Below, piece by piece: positions 24,841 to 33,376 of a DNA stretch of 64,000 nucleotides. Under the pieces are notes generated by a model, which saw nothing but the letters and a program-made list of their open reading frames with translations, searched no databases and had not been told where the DNA came from. The stretch comes from CAWELS01 sp964468205. GTDB taxonomy: Bacteria > Acidobacteriota > Terriglobia > Bryobacterales > Bryobacteraceae. The stretch is taken from positions 13,415-77,414 of the forward strand of contig CAYXVG010000033.1 in NCBI GenBank assembly GCA_964468205.1. The letters are read 5' to 3'. How positions within the stretch are numbered: the first letter of the stretch is position 1; each line of letters starts with the position of its first letter. The translations under genes and the position numbers were made by a program.

Positions 24841-26193
24841 TCACCTTTCTGGAAGCACCGTCTCGTGGTCAACCTGTTCCCGCTCCGCTTGGATCAGTTT
24901 CCGCAATCCGGCCGATAGGGCGGCGCGCCTCTGGAAATACGCGTCTTCATTAAAATGCGGGTACGTTGTTTTGAGGCCCGGCCGGTGAATCTCCCGGTTC
25001 AGATCGCAGTCGAATCTCGCCAGTGTGAAGTGAGTGAAAGCGGGGCTGAAACCGCCTTCGTCTGGCGGTATATGGCACAGTCCCCAGGTGATACCGCGGC
25101 CGTCGCGGTTGTCCGCGAATGCGTCGGGCACGAAGGGTCCCGGGGCAATGGGGGGCAACTCAACGATTGACATCAGCCGGAAATTCACGCCGTCGGGAGC
25201 ATACTGCACCGTATTCTTCTCCGGGCCGTCCAAACTGGCGATGGCGGCGATTCCACCTCGCCAGGGGAAGAGACCGGTCTCGTGGCCGGAGTTGAGTACG
25301 GGATTAAGCGGGTGCTTTTCGAACGGACCGAGAGGGTGATCGGCGATCGCCAGACCCTGGGCGCGGATTATTGTGACGCCGGGAACCTGAGACTGGGGCT
25401 GTCCTTTGTAATACAAGTAGATCCTGCCGTTAAAGACAAGCGGATAGGGATCATGGATGGCGCCACCGTCCCATTCCACCGGTTCTCCGAAATCGACCAC
25501 CACCCGGCCTAACGGACGCCAGGGTCCCTCTGGCGAATCAGCTTCGGAAACCGTTGTCGCGGCCCGGTCGCCCCTTTTGCCTGGAATCTCGTTGAACCCC
25601 TGATAGTACAAATAGAATTTGCTCCCGAACGCAAGTACATCGGGTGTCGATACGGAACGCCAACCATACCGCGGTTTCGGCGGCCGCGGAACCGCCACTC
25701 CTTGTTCTCGCCACGTAAACCCGTCCTTGCTTGTCGCATACCAAATCTCGGCGAGATCCCAGTCAAAAGATGGAACGGTATCGGTTGCTTTTTCAGGCCC
25801 CAGCGGCGATGATTCTGTATGCCGGCGTGTGTACCAAACGTAGTAGGTATCGCCAATCTTCAAAACCTTTGAAGGGTCCCGCCGGGTGATGTTTCCGCTG
25901 TAGTCGAGCCCCTCCAATCGGCTGTAGCGGAAACTGGTGAACAACTCTTGGTGGTCATCCTGAGACGGCTCGGTCTGGTGGACCGCCGTCTCAGGACCCC
26001 ATTGGTCGTAGAGCCTGTGCATTGCCGCGCTTAGAGCCCGATCTGAAGGTTTATTGGCGGGAATCTCCGCTGGGAACGCGTTTGACTTACTCGCTGGCTG
26101 AAGGGCCAGCCCGAGAGCCAAGCCAACGCCGAACAGACCGGCGCCCGTCACAATCCACGCAATCCGTTTGCGTTTGAGAGGTGCATTGAACAT
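24841..26193 (-). CDS. GH117-like glycoside hydrolase, membrane-anchored
   Basis: 450 residues. One N-terminal hydrophobic helix (IAWIVTGAGLFGVGLALGLA) anchors or exports it. The rest is a five-bladed beta-propeller. DRALSAAMHRLYDQW and LEGLDYSGNITRRDPSKVLK, VWYTRRH, FDWDLAEIWYATSKDGFTW, HDPYPLVFNGRIYLYYKG, LNSGHETGLFPWRGG and LDGPEKNTVQYAPDGVNF match what I recall of family GH117 (3,6-anhydro-alpha-L-galactosidases of the neoagarooligosaccharide hydrolase type). Both the first-blade acid (RRDPS) and the H-D-P segment are present. In a soil organism the target may be another galactan or an anhydrosugar-like linkage. Confidence 0.7.
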   Translation of the reverse strand: MFNAPLKRKRIAWIVTGAGLFGVGLALGLALQPASKSNAFPAEIPANKPSDRALSAAMHRLYDQWGPETAVHQTEPSQDDHQELFTSFRYSRLEGLDYSGNITRRDPSKVLKIGDTYYVWYTRRHTESSPLGPEKATDTVPSFDWDLAEIWYATSKDGFTWREQGVAVPRPPKPRYGWRSVSTPDVLAFGSKFYLYYQGFNEIPGKRGDRAATTVSEADSPEGPWRPLGRVVVDFGEPVEWDGGAIHDPYPLVFNGRIYLYYKGQPQSQVPGVTIIRAQGLAIADHPLGPFEKHPLNPVLNSGHETGLFPWRGGIAAIASLDGPEKNTVQYAPDGVNFRLMSIVELPPIAPGPFVPDAFADNRDGRGITWGLCHIPPDEGGFSPAFTHFTLARFDCDLNREIHRPGLKTTYPHFNEDAYFQRRAALSAGLRKLIQAEREQVDHETVLPER

Positions 26194-26287
26194 GGCGATA
26201 GTCTAGTCCATCCTGCAAGTCTGAAGGGGAGGATGCCGCAGGCAGGACGGTTCCAAACGGATGAGGAGAGAATCAAACGACCAATCT

Positions 26288-26325
26288 CGAGGCGGCGGAC
26301 CGCTTCCACGACGTCCGCCGCCTCG
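26288..26325 (-). terminator. Long GC-rich hairpin downstream of the zinc-ribbon/HTH-like gene
   Basis: Arms of 13 bases, CGAGGCGGCGGAC (26288-26300) and GTCCGCCGCCTCG (26313-26325), are perfectly complementary with a 12-base loop, 18 bases after the minus-strand stop at 26343. Reading leftward the following bases (agattggtcgtttgattctc) are only moderately T-rich, so termination is likely but the T-tract is weak. Confidence 0.6.
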
Positions 26326-26342
26326 GGACCTCTGCTGGCTGA

Positions 26343-26909
26343 CTAGGCAGCAAGTTGGAGGGGAGGCCGCAGCGGCTGGAAAGCTCTCGGACCAGCCGAT
26401 ATGCAGATCGGCTCCGCCGAGTTGACCGTGGTTGCGAAATACTCGTCCAACGGGAAGAGGCTGTACGGCTCCAGTTCGCGGAATACCCGCCCCAACTTAT
26501 GCTGGATGCGGTATACCGCATGAAAGAAGCTGCCCCGATCCATCTTCAGTTTGCGGGTGCAGAGCTTCCAGTCGGCGCCGAGAAGAAAATGATAATTAAA
26601 AAGCCGGTACTCCTCGGAAGTTAGGGTCCGTTTGCTGACGAGGATGAAATCCGCGATGTATTCCTCGTCTTTGCGGCCCCAGGTCAGTCGACGATCTGTT
26701 CCCTGGGTGAAATGAAGGGAAACCTTCGTCATGTACTTCTCTTTTTCGATGCATTGGCGGAACCGGGAATAGCAGGCTCGAAAAACAGCTCGTAGCACAC
26801 AATTACACGGTTTTGCCTTGCCTCTGATACCGAAAACCAAGCCCAATCCATGGCAGGCTGAGCATGAGTTGGCCGCTAGGGCCAGTGTTTCTTTTTGGGT
26901 CCATTCCAT
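26343..26909 (-). CDS. Hypothetical protein with a CxxC zinc motif and a helical C-terminus
   Basis: 188 residues from ATG 26909 (tgagga ribosome site eight bases upstream; ATG 26924 is an alternative). Residues about 14-35 hold CSACHGLGLVFGIRGKAKPC followed by N-C, a DnaJ-like C-x2-C-x-G-x-G zinc ribbon. Then a helical region (VFRACYSRFRQCIEKEKY) and a C-terminal segment FHAVYRIQHKLGRVFRELEP that resembles sigma-factor-type helices. It looks like a DNA- or RNA-polymerase-binding protein, but no family is certain. It has a good promoter and is divergent from an XRE-type regulator, which may control it. Confidence 0.65.
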   Translation of the reverse strand: MEWTQKETLALAANSCSACHGLGLVFGIRGKAKPCNCVLRAVFRACYSRFRQCIEKEKYMTKVSLHFTQGTDRRLTWGRKDEEYIADFILVSKRTLTSEEYRLFNYHFLLGADWKLCTRKLKMDRGSFFHAVYRIQHKLGRVFRELEPYSLFPLDEYFATTVNSAEPICISAGPRAFQPLRPPLQLAA

Positions 26910-26974
26910 TTGAAGTATCCTCATGGGGCAACTGCCTCTCTTGATCGGAGGCTTGCGCCCCGAAGCCTGCCCCC

Positions 26975-27002
26975 ATTGTAAATATCTAGGAAAGGCAGTC
27001 AA
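26975..27002 (-). promoter_or_regulatory. Strong candidate promoter of the zinc-ribbon/HTH-like gene
   Basis: On the minus strand TTGACT (27002-26997), a 16-base spacer, and TACAAT (26980-26975): five of six matches in each box. It sits in an AT-rich island unlike the surrounding DNA and gives a leader of about 60 bases before ATG 26909. Confidence 0.65.
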
Positions 27003-27059
27003 TAATAATTTGAAATGACCATCGATTAGAGGTCCTATTCTTATGCGTCCGTAGTGCCG

Positions 27060-27086
27060 ATAACGCTCTGTAAATAAGAACGTTAT
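27060..27086. promoter_or_regulatory. Possible operator (inverted repeat) in the divergent promoter region
   Basis: ATAACG (27060-27065) and CGTTAT (27081-27086) are perfect inverted half-sites separated by 15 bases, between the two divergent promoters. An XRE-type protein encoded next door could bind here. The arms are only six bases, so chance is possible. Confidence 0.3.
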
Positions 27087-27109
27087 GTCGCTCAAGGGCG
27101 GGCAAGCGC

Positions 27110-27138
27110 TTGACGGAGTGGCCCGTATAATATATGGT
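27110..27138 (+). promoter_or_regulatory. Candidate promoter of the XRE-type regulator
   Basis: TTGACG (27110-27115), a 17-base spacer, TATGGT (27133-27138); a perfect TATAAT also lies at 27126-27131 but too close to this -35 box. The ATG of the regulator is at 27196, about 50 bases downstream. Confidence 0.5.
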
Positions 27139-27195
27139 AATAACTAAGAACACTTGTGGACCTATTTCTCTTTGAAATATGTTCCCGGGAGAATC

Positions 27196-27486
27196 ATGAG
27201 TTTCGAGGATCTGCTTGATCGACTTCTTGTATACGCCCGCGAGCGAGTACACAATGGAGAAATGACGGAACGTGGGTTTGCCCGTCAACTTGGAGTGTCA
27301 CAGTCGCATATCCACAATGTATTGAGCGGAGCCAGGGTCCTGACTCCCTCAGTCGCGGACCGGATTTTGCGGCAATTTGACCTCAGCGTGGCTGACCTGT
27401 TCACGATGCGTGGTGAGCGGAAACCACCGGGCCGGGCAGTTTATCCGCCGGCCAGAGTTGCCGGGACAATGGTGTACAGAGGCTGA
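27196..27486 (+). CDS. XRE-family helix-turn-helix protein
   Basis: 96 residues from ATG 27196 (gggag ribosome site). MSFEDLLDRLLVYARERV leads into a lambda-repressor-like HTH: MTERGFARQLGVSQSHIHNV, LSGARVLTPSVADRILRQF, DLSVADLF. The tail is short and basic-proline rich, with no ligand domain. It is divergent from the zinc-ribbon/HTH-like gene across 286 bases that hold two facing promoters, so it probably regulates itself and that gene. Confidence 0.85.
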   Translation: MSFEDLLDRLLVYARERVHNGEMTERGFARQLGVSQSHIHNVLSGARVLTPSVADRILRQFDLSVADLFTMRGERKPPGRAVYPPARVAGTMVYRG

Positions 27487-27529
27487 AGGGAAGAGCGGTC
27501 GCCGTTCAATCAGGTTTGCAGCTAGGCAG

Positions 27530-28696
27530 CTAATTGGTGGCCGCTACTTCACGGTAGATCCCGAGAACCTCGCGCGCGGTAGTCTGCCAACTGAAACGGC
27601 GCACCTGCTCCTTACCTTTGGCAATAAGCGCTTCCCGTAGGTCGACATCCACAAGCGCGTCGCGGAGCCCGCGAGCGATTTCAAACACGTTTTCCGGATT
27701 CACCACCACGGCCGCATCGCCGACAACTTCCGGAAGCGAACTCACATTAGATGTCACTACCGGGGTTCCAGCGGCCATCGCCTCAAGTGGCGGCAGACCG
27801 AACCCTTCATACAGTGACGGAAACGCGAACACGGATGCCAGCTCATAGAAGACCCGGAGAGTATCGATGGGAACGAACCCAAGAAAGCGCACAAACCGAT
27901 CCATCCGGCTTTGCATTACGGAAAGCCGCACAGCCGGATAACGGGAGATATCGTCACCGATGATAATCAGCCGGAGATCCTTCAGATCTTCGTTCCCTTC
28001 GAGGTCGCCACGGAGGACGGAGAAAGCCTCGATTAGCCGGGGGACGTTTTTCTGGGGACGAATATTGCCTACGTAGAGGATGAACGGGTAGTTGATTTGA
28101 TATCTCTCCAGCGTTCTAGCGCGGTAGCGCGCCTGAGCATCCGGCCCGGCCGCTCGTGCGTCCGCCGCCGTCACTCGCTCCACGAAACGCGGATCCGGCG
28201 CATTGTAGATCTGGCAGATGCGTTCTGGCGGAATCCCGAGCAGATTCTCCACATCCCGGCGGGTGGCCCCGGAAACAGCGATGACCTTGTTTGAGCGCAT
28301 CAGTCCGCGGCGAGCCTGAAACAAGCGCAGCTCATGCCGCCAGCCGCTTTCGGTGGCGTAGAGGAAGGCGCTCAGATCGTGGACTGTTACCACGTAAGGT
28401 TTTGGCATCAGGAGCGGAACTGTGTGGAGCGGGATATGATGCACGTGCGCATGGAATTTCCGGAGGAAAACCGGGAACCGGAGATTGTCCAGCACCTGCG
28501 AGTCCGGCCTCGAATACGGTACCCGCTCGAAGTTGTCCGGCAGGCCCGCAAGATCCGGCATATCGTCAGGATGCGCGACGACGATGTAGTGGTTCTCGCG
28601 GTCAACCTCAGCCAGCGCCCGGGTCAGATTCCGGATGTAGGTGCCTACACCGAAATCACCGAGGTGCCGGCCGTCCAGAATGACGCGCAGTTGCAT
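27530..28696 (-). CDS. Glycosyltransferase family 4 (GT-B fold)
   Basis: 388 residues. The N-terminal LDGRHLGDFGVGTYIRNL is the start of the acceptor domain of GT4 mannosyl/glucosyltransferases; FILYVGNIRPQKNVPRLIEAF, FVRFLGFVP and the donor-site motif FAFPSLYEGFGLPPLEAMAA (E-x7-E) follow, then GTPVVTSNVSSLPEVVGDAA. It likely adds a hexose from a nucleotide sugar to a surface glycan. It begins three bases after glyA stops, so rpiB, glyA and this gene form one minus-strand transcription unit. Confidence 0.92.
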   Translation of the reverse strand: MQLRVILDGRHLGDFGVGTYIRNLTRALAEVDRENHYIVVAHPDDMPDLAGLPDNFERVPYSRPDSQVLDNLRFPVFLRKFHAHVHHIPLHTVPLLMPKPYVVTVHDLSAFLYATESGWRHELRLFQARRGLMRSNKVIAVSGATRRDVENLLGIPPERICQIYNAPDPRFVERVTAADARAAGPDAQARYRARTLERYQINYPFILYVGNIRPQKNVPRLIEAFSVLRGDLEGNEDLKDLRLIIIGDDISRYPAVRLSVMQSRMDRFVRFLGFVPIDTLRVFYELASVFAFPSLYEGFGLPPLEAMAAGTPVVTSNVSSLPEVVGDAAVVVNPENVFEIARGLRDALVDVDLREALIAKGKEQVRRFSWQTTAREVLGIYREVAATN

Positions 28697-28699
28697 GTT

Positions 28700-30001
28700 T
28701 CACGCGGAAGCGACAGCCTGCTTCCAGGCGTATAGAGGGTGTTTGGCGGTGAGTGCGTTGACGCGTCCGCGGACCATCGCGATGGTTTCTTCCAAAGCAG
28801 AGTCATCACTTTCGCGAGCCAATCCGTCGAGAACGTCAGCGATGCAAGAAGCAACCTCCTTCATGTCGGTTTCCACAAACCCCCGCGTGGTAACGGCAGG
28901 GGAGCCGAGCCGGATACCGCTTGGGTTCAGCGGTGGATTGGCATCGAATGGAATCGCGTTCTTGTTGACGGTGATGCGGGCGCGGTCGAGCGCCTCTTCA
29001 GCTTCCTTGCCGCGTACGCCCCGGCTGAAAATATCCACGAGCAAAAGGTGGGTATCCGTACCGCCCGAGACAATGCGCCAGCCGGCGCTGGCAAGGCCTT
29101 CGGCCATAGCCTTTGCGTTCGAGACGACCTGTTTTCCGTACGCGGCGAACTCCGCTGTGGCCGCCTCCTTGAAGCAGACGGCTTTGCCAGCGATGACATG
29201 ACAAAGAGGGCCGCCCTGAGCGCCCGGGAACACGCTGCGATCAATGGCCTTTGCGAATTCGTCCCTGCAAAGGATCAGTCCTGACCGTGGGCCGCGAAGG
29301 GTTTTGTGGGTGGTCGAAGTCACGATATCGGCAAATGGGCAAGGGTTCGGATGGACTCCGGCCGCCACCAAACCCGAAAAGTGAGCCATGTCCACCACTA
29401 ACACCGCCTCGACGGAGTCCGCAATCTCGCGGAACCTGGCAAAGTCGATGATCCGGGGGTAGGCGCTTCCGCCGGCAATAATGATGCGCGGCTTGTGTTC
29501 GGCTGCCAGCCGGGCGAGTTCGTCATAGTCGATCTGCTCGTCATCTTTCCGTACGCCGTAGGGAACGATATTGTAGGTTTTGCCGGAAAAATTCAGATGA
29601 TGGCCGTGAGTCAGATGGCCCCCATGAGACAGATTCATTCCGAGAATGGTGTCTCCGGGTTTCGCAACCGCCGCGTACGCCGCTTCGTTGGCCTGCGAGC
29701 CGGAATGCGGTTGAACATTTGCGTGCTCGGCGCCAAACAGGGTCTTGGCCCGGTTACGGGCCAAATTCTCAATCACATCGATGTGTTCGCAGCCTCCGTA
29801 GTAGCGCCGGCCTGGGTAACCTTCGGCATATTTGTTCGTGAGAACGCTGCCAGCGGCTTCGAGAATGGCCTCGGAGGTGAAATTCTCACTGGCGATCAAC
29901 TCGATGCTGCGATGTTGACGCTCCAACTCAGCTTCCACCGCCGCGGATACCTCAGGATCCACCTCAGCCAGCGACTGCGCGAATCTTTCATGTCCAGTCA
30001 T
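28700..30001 (-). CDS. glyA: Serine hydroxymethyltransferase
   Basis: 433 residues. Starts MTGHERFAQSLAEVDPEVSA and has IELIASENFTSEAIL, the GYPGRRYYGGCEHID motif and the PLP-lysine site STTHKTLRGPRSG with K233. It converts serine and tetrahydrofolate to glycine and methylene-THF, feeding one-carbon metabolism. Its start overlaps the rpiB stop by four bases. Confidence 0.97.
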   Translation of the reverse strand: MTGHERFAQSLAEVDPEVSAAVEAELERQHRSIELIASENFTSEAILEAAGSVLTNKYAEGYPGRRYYGGCEHIDVIENLARNRAKTLFGAEHANVQPHSGSQANEAAYAAVAKPGDTILGMNLSHGGHLTHGHHLNFSGKTYNIVPYGVRKDDEQIDYDELARLAAEHKPRIIIAGGSAYPRIIDFARFREIADSVEAVLVVDMAHFSGLVAAGVHPNPCPFADIVTSTTHKTLRGPRSGLILCRDEFAKAIDRSVFPGAQGGPLCHVIAGKAVCFKEAATAEFAAYGKQVVSNAKAMAEGLASAGWRIVSGGTDTHLLLVDIFSRGVRGKEAEEALDRARITVNKNAIPFDANPPLNPSGIRLGSPAVTTRGFVETDMKEVASCIADVLDGLARESDDSALEETIAMVRGRVNALTAKHPLYAWKQAVASA

Positions 30002-30462
30002 TGTTCCCCCCGTTCGCTATTCTGACTCTGTTCCATGGCCATGATCTTGGCTATCCGCCGGGCATGGCGGCCACCTTCAAACTGGGTAGTCAGGAAGATA
30101 TCGATCAGTTTCCCGGCGTCATCCTCCTGGGTGTACGTCGAGCCCAAAGTGAGCACGTTGGCATCGTTGTGCGACCGGGCCAGCTTGACCTCCTCCGGCA
30201 ATACACCCAGAGCCGCCCTGATTCCTATTAACTTGTTAGCGGCGATGGACATACCGACGCCGGTGGAGCAGACGAGAACGCCGCGGTCGGCGTCACCGGA
30301 AGAGACCGACCGGGCAACGGAAAAAGCGTAGTCAGGATAATCTGTCGACTCCGGGCTATCAGTTCCAAGATCCATTACCTCATGGCCTTTACTCTGTAGG
30401 ATTTCGCGTATGCGCTCTTTGAGGGAAAATCCTGCGTGGTCTGATCCGATTGCGATTCTCAT
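29998..30462 (-). CDS. rpiB: Ribose-5-phosphate isomerase B
   Basis: 154 residues. MRIAIGSDHAGFSLKERI, VMDLGTDSPESTDYPDYA and GVLVCSTGVGMSIAANKL (the C-S/G-T-G-x-G-x-x-I-x-A-N-K signature), with the family-conserved SHNDANVLTLG. It interconverts ribose 5-phosphate and ribulose 5-phosphate; relatives isomerise tetrulose phosphates. It is first in an rpiB-glyA-glycosyltransferase unit and sits next to a 22-bp palindrome shared with the divergent proS. Confidence 0.95.
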   Translation of the reverse strand: MRIAIGSDHAGFSLKERIREILQSKGHEVMDLGTDSPESTDYPDYAFSVARSVSSGDADRGVLVCSTGVGMSIAANKLIGIRAALGVLPEEVKLARSHNDANVLTLGSTYTQEDDAGKLIDIFLTTQFEGGRHARRIAKIMAMEQSQNSERGEQ

Positions 30463-30476
30463 CAGTGGATGTAACT

Positions 30477-30498
30477 CAATTCTAGCATGCTAGAATTG
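30477..30498. promoter_or_regulatory. 22-bp perfect palindrome between rpiB and proS
   Basis: The arms CAATTCTAGCA (30477-30487) and TGCTAGAATTG (30488-30498) are perfect reverse complements. The palindrome contains TAGAAT, a -10-like hexamer, on both strands (30491-30496 forward; 30484-30479 reverse). It lies 14 bases before the rpiB ATG and 32 before the proS ATG. It is a candidate operator for a dimeric repressor that would control both divergent genes, or a symmetric promoter pair. Confidence 0.7.
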
Positions 30499-30530
30499 TC
30501 CTTTTAGTGTCCTTCCCCCTTGGAAAGTGT

Positions 30531-32243
30531 ATGTATTGGAGTAAGTTATTCATCCCCACCCTGCGCGAAACGCCGGCCGAGGCAGAGGTTGCCAGCCACA
30601 AGCTCCTCCTTCGAGCCGGTTATGTCCGGCAACTCTCGGCCGGCATCTATAGCTACTTGTATTTGGCCCAGCGCTCGCTGCTGAAGATCACCAACATTGT
30701 GCGTGACGAGATGGACGCGATCGGGGCCCAGGAGATGCTTCTTCCCGCCCTTCACCCGGCGGAAATCTGGCTTGAATCGGGCCGCTGGGATGTCATGGGT
30801 GACAACATGTTTCGCCTGAAAGACCGTTTTGGGCGCGACCTCTGCCTGGGCATGACTCATGAAGAGGTGATGACCGACGTGGCTCGGGGCGAGCTTCGGA
30901 GTTACAAGCAGCTTCCACAGATCTGGTATCAGATCCAGACGAAATTCCGGGATGAGCCCCGGCCGAAGTCTGGACTTCTCCGGGTGCGCCAATTCATTAT
31001 GAAGGACGCGTACTCCTTCGACGTGGACTCCGCCGGGCTAGACGCCTCCTATGACAAGCACTACGGAGCGTACTGCAGAATTTTTGACCGATGCGGGCTG
31101 GAGTACGTGGTAGTCGAAGCACATTCGGGGGCGATGGGTGGAAGCCAATCCCATGAATTCATGGTGGCTACCGATGCTGGTGAAGACTACGTCGTGAAAT
31201 GCGCCGGATGCGGATATTCCGCGAACCTGGAGAAAGCCGTTTCAATATCCCAGCCTCCCGCCGCCGCAGATCCGGAAGGGGACCTCGACCCGGAGGAATT
31301 CCACACGCCGGGACAGAAGACGATCGAGGATATCGCTAGTTTCACTGGCCGTCCCAAATCATTGCAAATAAAAAGCTTGGTCATGATCGTTGACGAGAAG
31401 CCGGTTTTGGCTTTGATTCGCGGAGACCATTCGCTGAGCGAGACTAAGTTCGAGGGCGTCACCGGAGGAACGGCAATCCGCCCCGCCCATCCGGCCGAAA
31501 TTCGGGAGTGGTTCGGAGCCGAAGCTGGTTCGTTGGGCCCGGTGGGCGCCAACAACATGCGCATTCTGGCGGACGAGGCTCTGAAGGGCCGGCGGAACCT
31601 GATTTGCGGGGCCAACAAGGATGACTACCACCTCAAGAACGTAACTCCGGGTGAAGACTTTCAACCTGAGTGGACGGACCTTCGCGAGGTCAGCGATGGA
31701 GATACATGTACAAAATGCGGGGCCCCTCTGGCCGTCATCAAGACCGTCGAGGTCGGTCATATCTTCAAGCTAGGGTACAAGTACTCAAAGTCCATGGGAC
31801 TCAACGTGATCACCGAAGACGGCAAGGAGATCCCCGTGATTATGGGCTCCTATGGCATCGGTGTCGAACGCATTTTGTGCGCAGCGGTCGAACTCTATCA
31901 TGACGATAATGGAATGTCGCTGCCCCCGGCCATCGCACCATTCGAGGTGGTGATCACCCCGGTCAACAGGAAGAATGACGAGTTGCGTGAGGGCGCCGAG
32001 GCTCTGTATGCCAAATGCAAGCGCGCCGGTCTGGACGCAATCTACGACGACCGGGACGAGCGCCCCGGAGTGAAGTTCAAGGACGCCGAACTAGTCGGCA
32101 TCCCCTACCGAATCACCATTGGCAAGAAGTTTGCACATGGGATGGTGGAAGTCTCGGAGAGGCGCTCTCGCGAGACGTTTGAGGTACCGGTCAACGAGGC
32201 TGTCGACTTCGTTCTCGGGAAGGCCCGGACGGCTGGAAAATGA
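30531..32243 (+). CDS. proS: Proline--tRNA ligase
   Basis: 570 residues from ATG 30531 (MYWSKLFIPTLRETPAEAEV), the usual bacterial start; an upstream in-frame start at 30507 adds eight atypical residues. Class II motifs: motif 1 region RQLSAGIYSYLYL, motif 2 FRDEPRPKSGLLRVRQF, and motif 3 GSYGIGVERILCA. Between them, at about 224-400, is the INS editing domain, so this is the long bacterial form. The C-terminal anticodon domain ends the protein. Its stop overlaps the next gene by four bases (ATGA). Confidence 0.97.
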   Translation: MYWSKLFIPTLRETPAEAEVASHKLLLRAGYVRQLSAGIYSYLYLAQRSLLKITNIVRDEMDAIGAQEMLLPALHPAEIWLESGRWDVMGDNMFRLKDRFGRDLCLGMTHEEVMTDVARGELRSYKQLPQIWYQIQTKFRDEPRPKSGLLRVRQFIMKDAYSFDVDSAGLDASYDKHYGAYCRIFDRCGLEYVVVEAHSGAMGGSQSHEFMVATDAGEDYVVKCAGCGYSANLEKAVSISQPPAAADPEGDLDPEEFHTPGQKTIEDIASFTGRPKSLQIKSLVMIVDEKPVLALIRGDHSLSETKFEGVTGGTAIRPAHPAEIREWFGAEAGSLGPVGANNMRILADEALKGRRNLICGANKDDYHLKNVTPGEDFQPEWTDLREVSDGDTCTKCGAPLAVIKTVEVGHIFKLGYKYSKSMGLNVITEDGKEIPVIMGSYGIGVERILCAAVELYHDDNGMSLPPAIAPFEVVITPVNRKNDELREGAEALYAKCKRAGLDAIYDDRDERPGVKFKDAELVGIPYRITIGKKFAHGMVEVSERRSRETFEVPVNEAVDFVLGKARTAGK

Positions 32244-33364
32244 CCCAGGATTGGGAGGCGGTGCGCGGCGAGTTTCCCGCCCTTCGGAACTGGACGTTTC
32301 TCAACACCGCAACTTTCGGGCAACTGCCCCGCCGGGCGACCGCGGCCATTGCTGCCCACTTCGAACACCGTGACCGGGAGGCTTGCTGGGATTTTCTGGA
32401 CTGGTTCGGTGATGCTGACCAGATGCGAACTTCGGTGAGCCGGCTTATCGGCTGCAAATCGGAGGACGTGGGATTCGCGACCAACGCCGCATCCGGTCTT
32501 GCGGCGCTCCTCAATGGCATGGACTGGCGGCCCGGCGACGGCATCGTCACATTGGCTGACGAATTCCCGAACAATCTCTACAATCCCGCTGCGCTGGCGG
32601 AACGTGGGGTAGAGGCCGAGGCCGTTCCGTGGGAGAGGTTTCACGATGCTGTCAGACCGCGGACGCGGTTGGTCGTCTTCAGCATGGTGAACTACATCAC
32701 CGGGTTCCGTCCGCCGCTCGAAGAAGTCTCGGAGTTTCTGCGGGAGCGCGGCATCATTCTTTGCGTGGATGGCACACAGACACTTGGCGCTCTGCAACTC
32801 GATGTCTCACGGCTGAAGTTAGACGCCCTGGTCGTGGACGCATATAAATGGATGCTGGGCCCCACGGGTTCCGGATTCGTCTACTTCAAGCCGGAGCTGC
32901 GGCGTAGGCTCCGTCCGACGGTTATCGGATGGCGGAGCCACCGGGACTGGCGAAACGTGGACAACCTCCACCACGGCGCCCCGAAATTCAAAGACGCAGG
33001 CGAGAAGTTTGAAGGCGGGATGCTTGCGTTCGGCCCTCTCTATGGCATGGATGCCTCGATCAGAATGATGCTCGAGTTGGGGCCGGAACGCATTGAGGCA
33101 AGGGTGCTCGAACTGGCCGCGGCTGCAAAGGACGTCCTCCGGGAGCTTGGCGCGACCCTGCTTTCAGACGCGGGCGGCCACTACAGGTCCCCCATCGTCG
33201 CGGCAAGCTTTCCCGGCCGTGACGCCGCGTTGCTGGCGCGAGCGCTTCACGAGAAGCGCGTCCTCGTCTCAGCCCGGCACGGCTATCTCCGGGTCTCCAC
33301 CCACTTCTACAACAATGAATCCGACTTGGAAGCCCTCAAGGATTCGTTGCGAGCCGTCTTGTGA
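32240..33364 (+). CDS. Class V (NifS-like) PLP aminotransferase
   Basis: 374 residues. LRNWTFLNTATFGQLPRRAT, VGFATNAASGLAALLNGM, ILCVDGTQTLGALQLDV and VVDAYKWMLGPTGSGF with the PLP lysine K203. No cysteine-containing active-site loop like that of cysteine desulfurases is evident, so isopenicillin-N-epimerase-like or selenocysteine-lyase-like aminotransferases are better fits. Substrate not identifiable. The ATGA overlap with proS suggests coupled translation. Confidence 0.85.
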   Translation: MTQDWEAVRGEFPALRNWTFLNTATFGQLPRRATAAIAAHFEHRDREACWDFLDWFGDADQMRTSVSRLIGCKSEDVGFATNAASGLAALLNGMDWRPGDGIVTLADEFPNNLYNPAALAERGVEAEAVPWERFHDAVRPRTRLVVFSMVNYITGFRPPLEEVSEFLRERGIILCVDGTQTLGALQLDVSRLKLDALVVDAYKWMLGPTGSGFVYFKPELRRRLRPTVIGWRSHRDWRNVDNLHHGAPKFKDAGEKFEGGMLAFGPLYGMDASIRMMLELGPERIEARVLELAAAAKDVLRELGATLLSDAGGHYRSPIVAASFPGRDAALLARALHEKRVLVSARHGYLRVSTHFYNNESDLEALKDSLRAVL

Positions 33365-33376
33365 TAGGCCGCGCGG

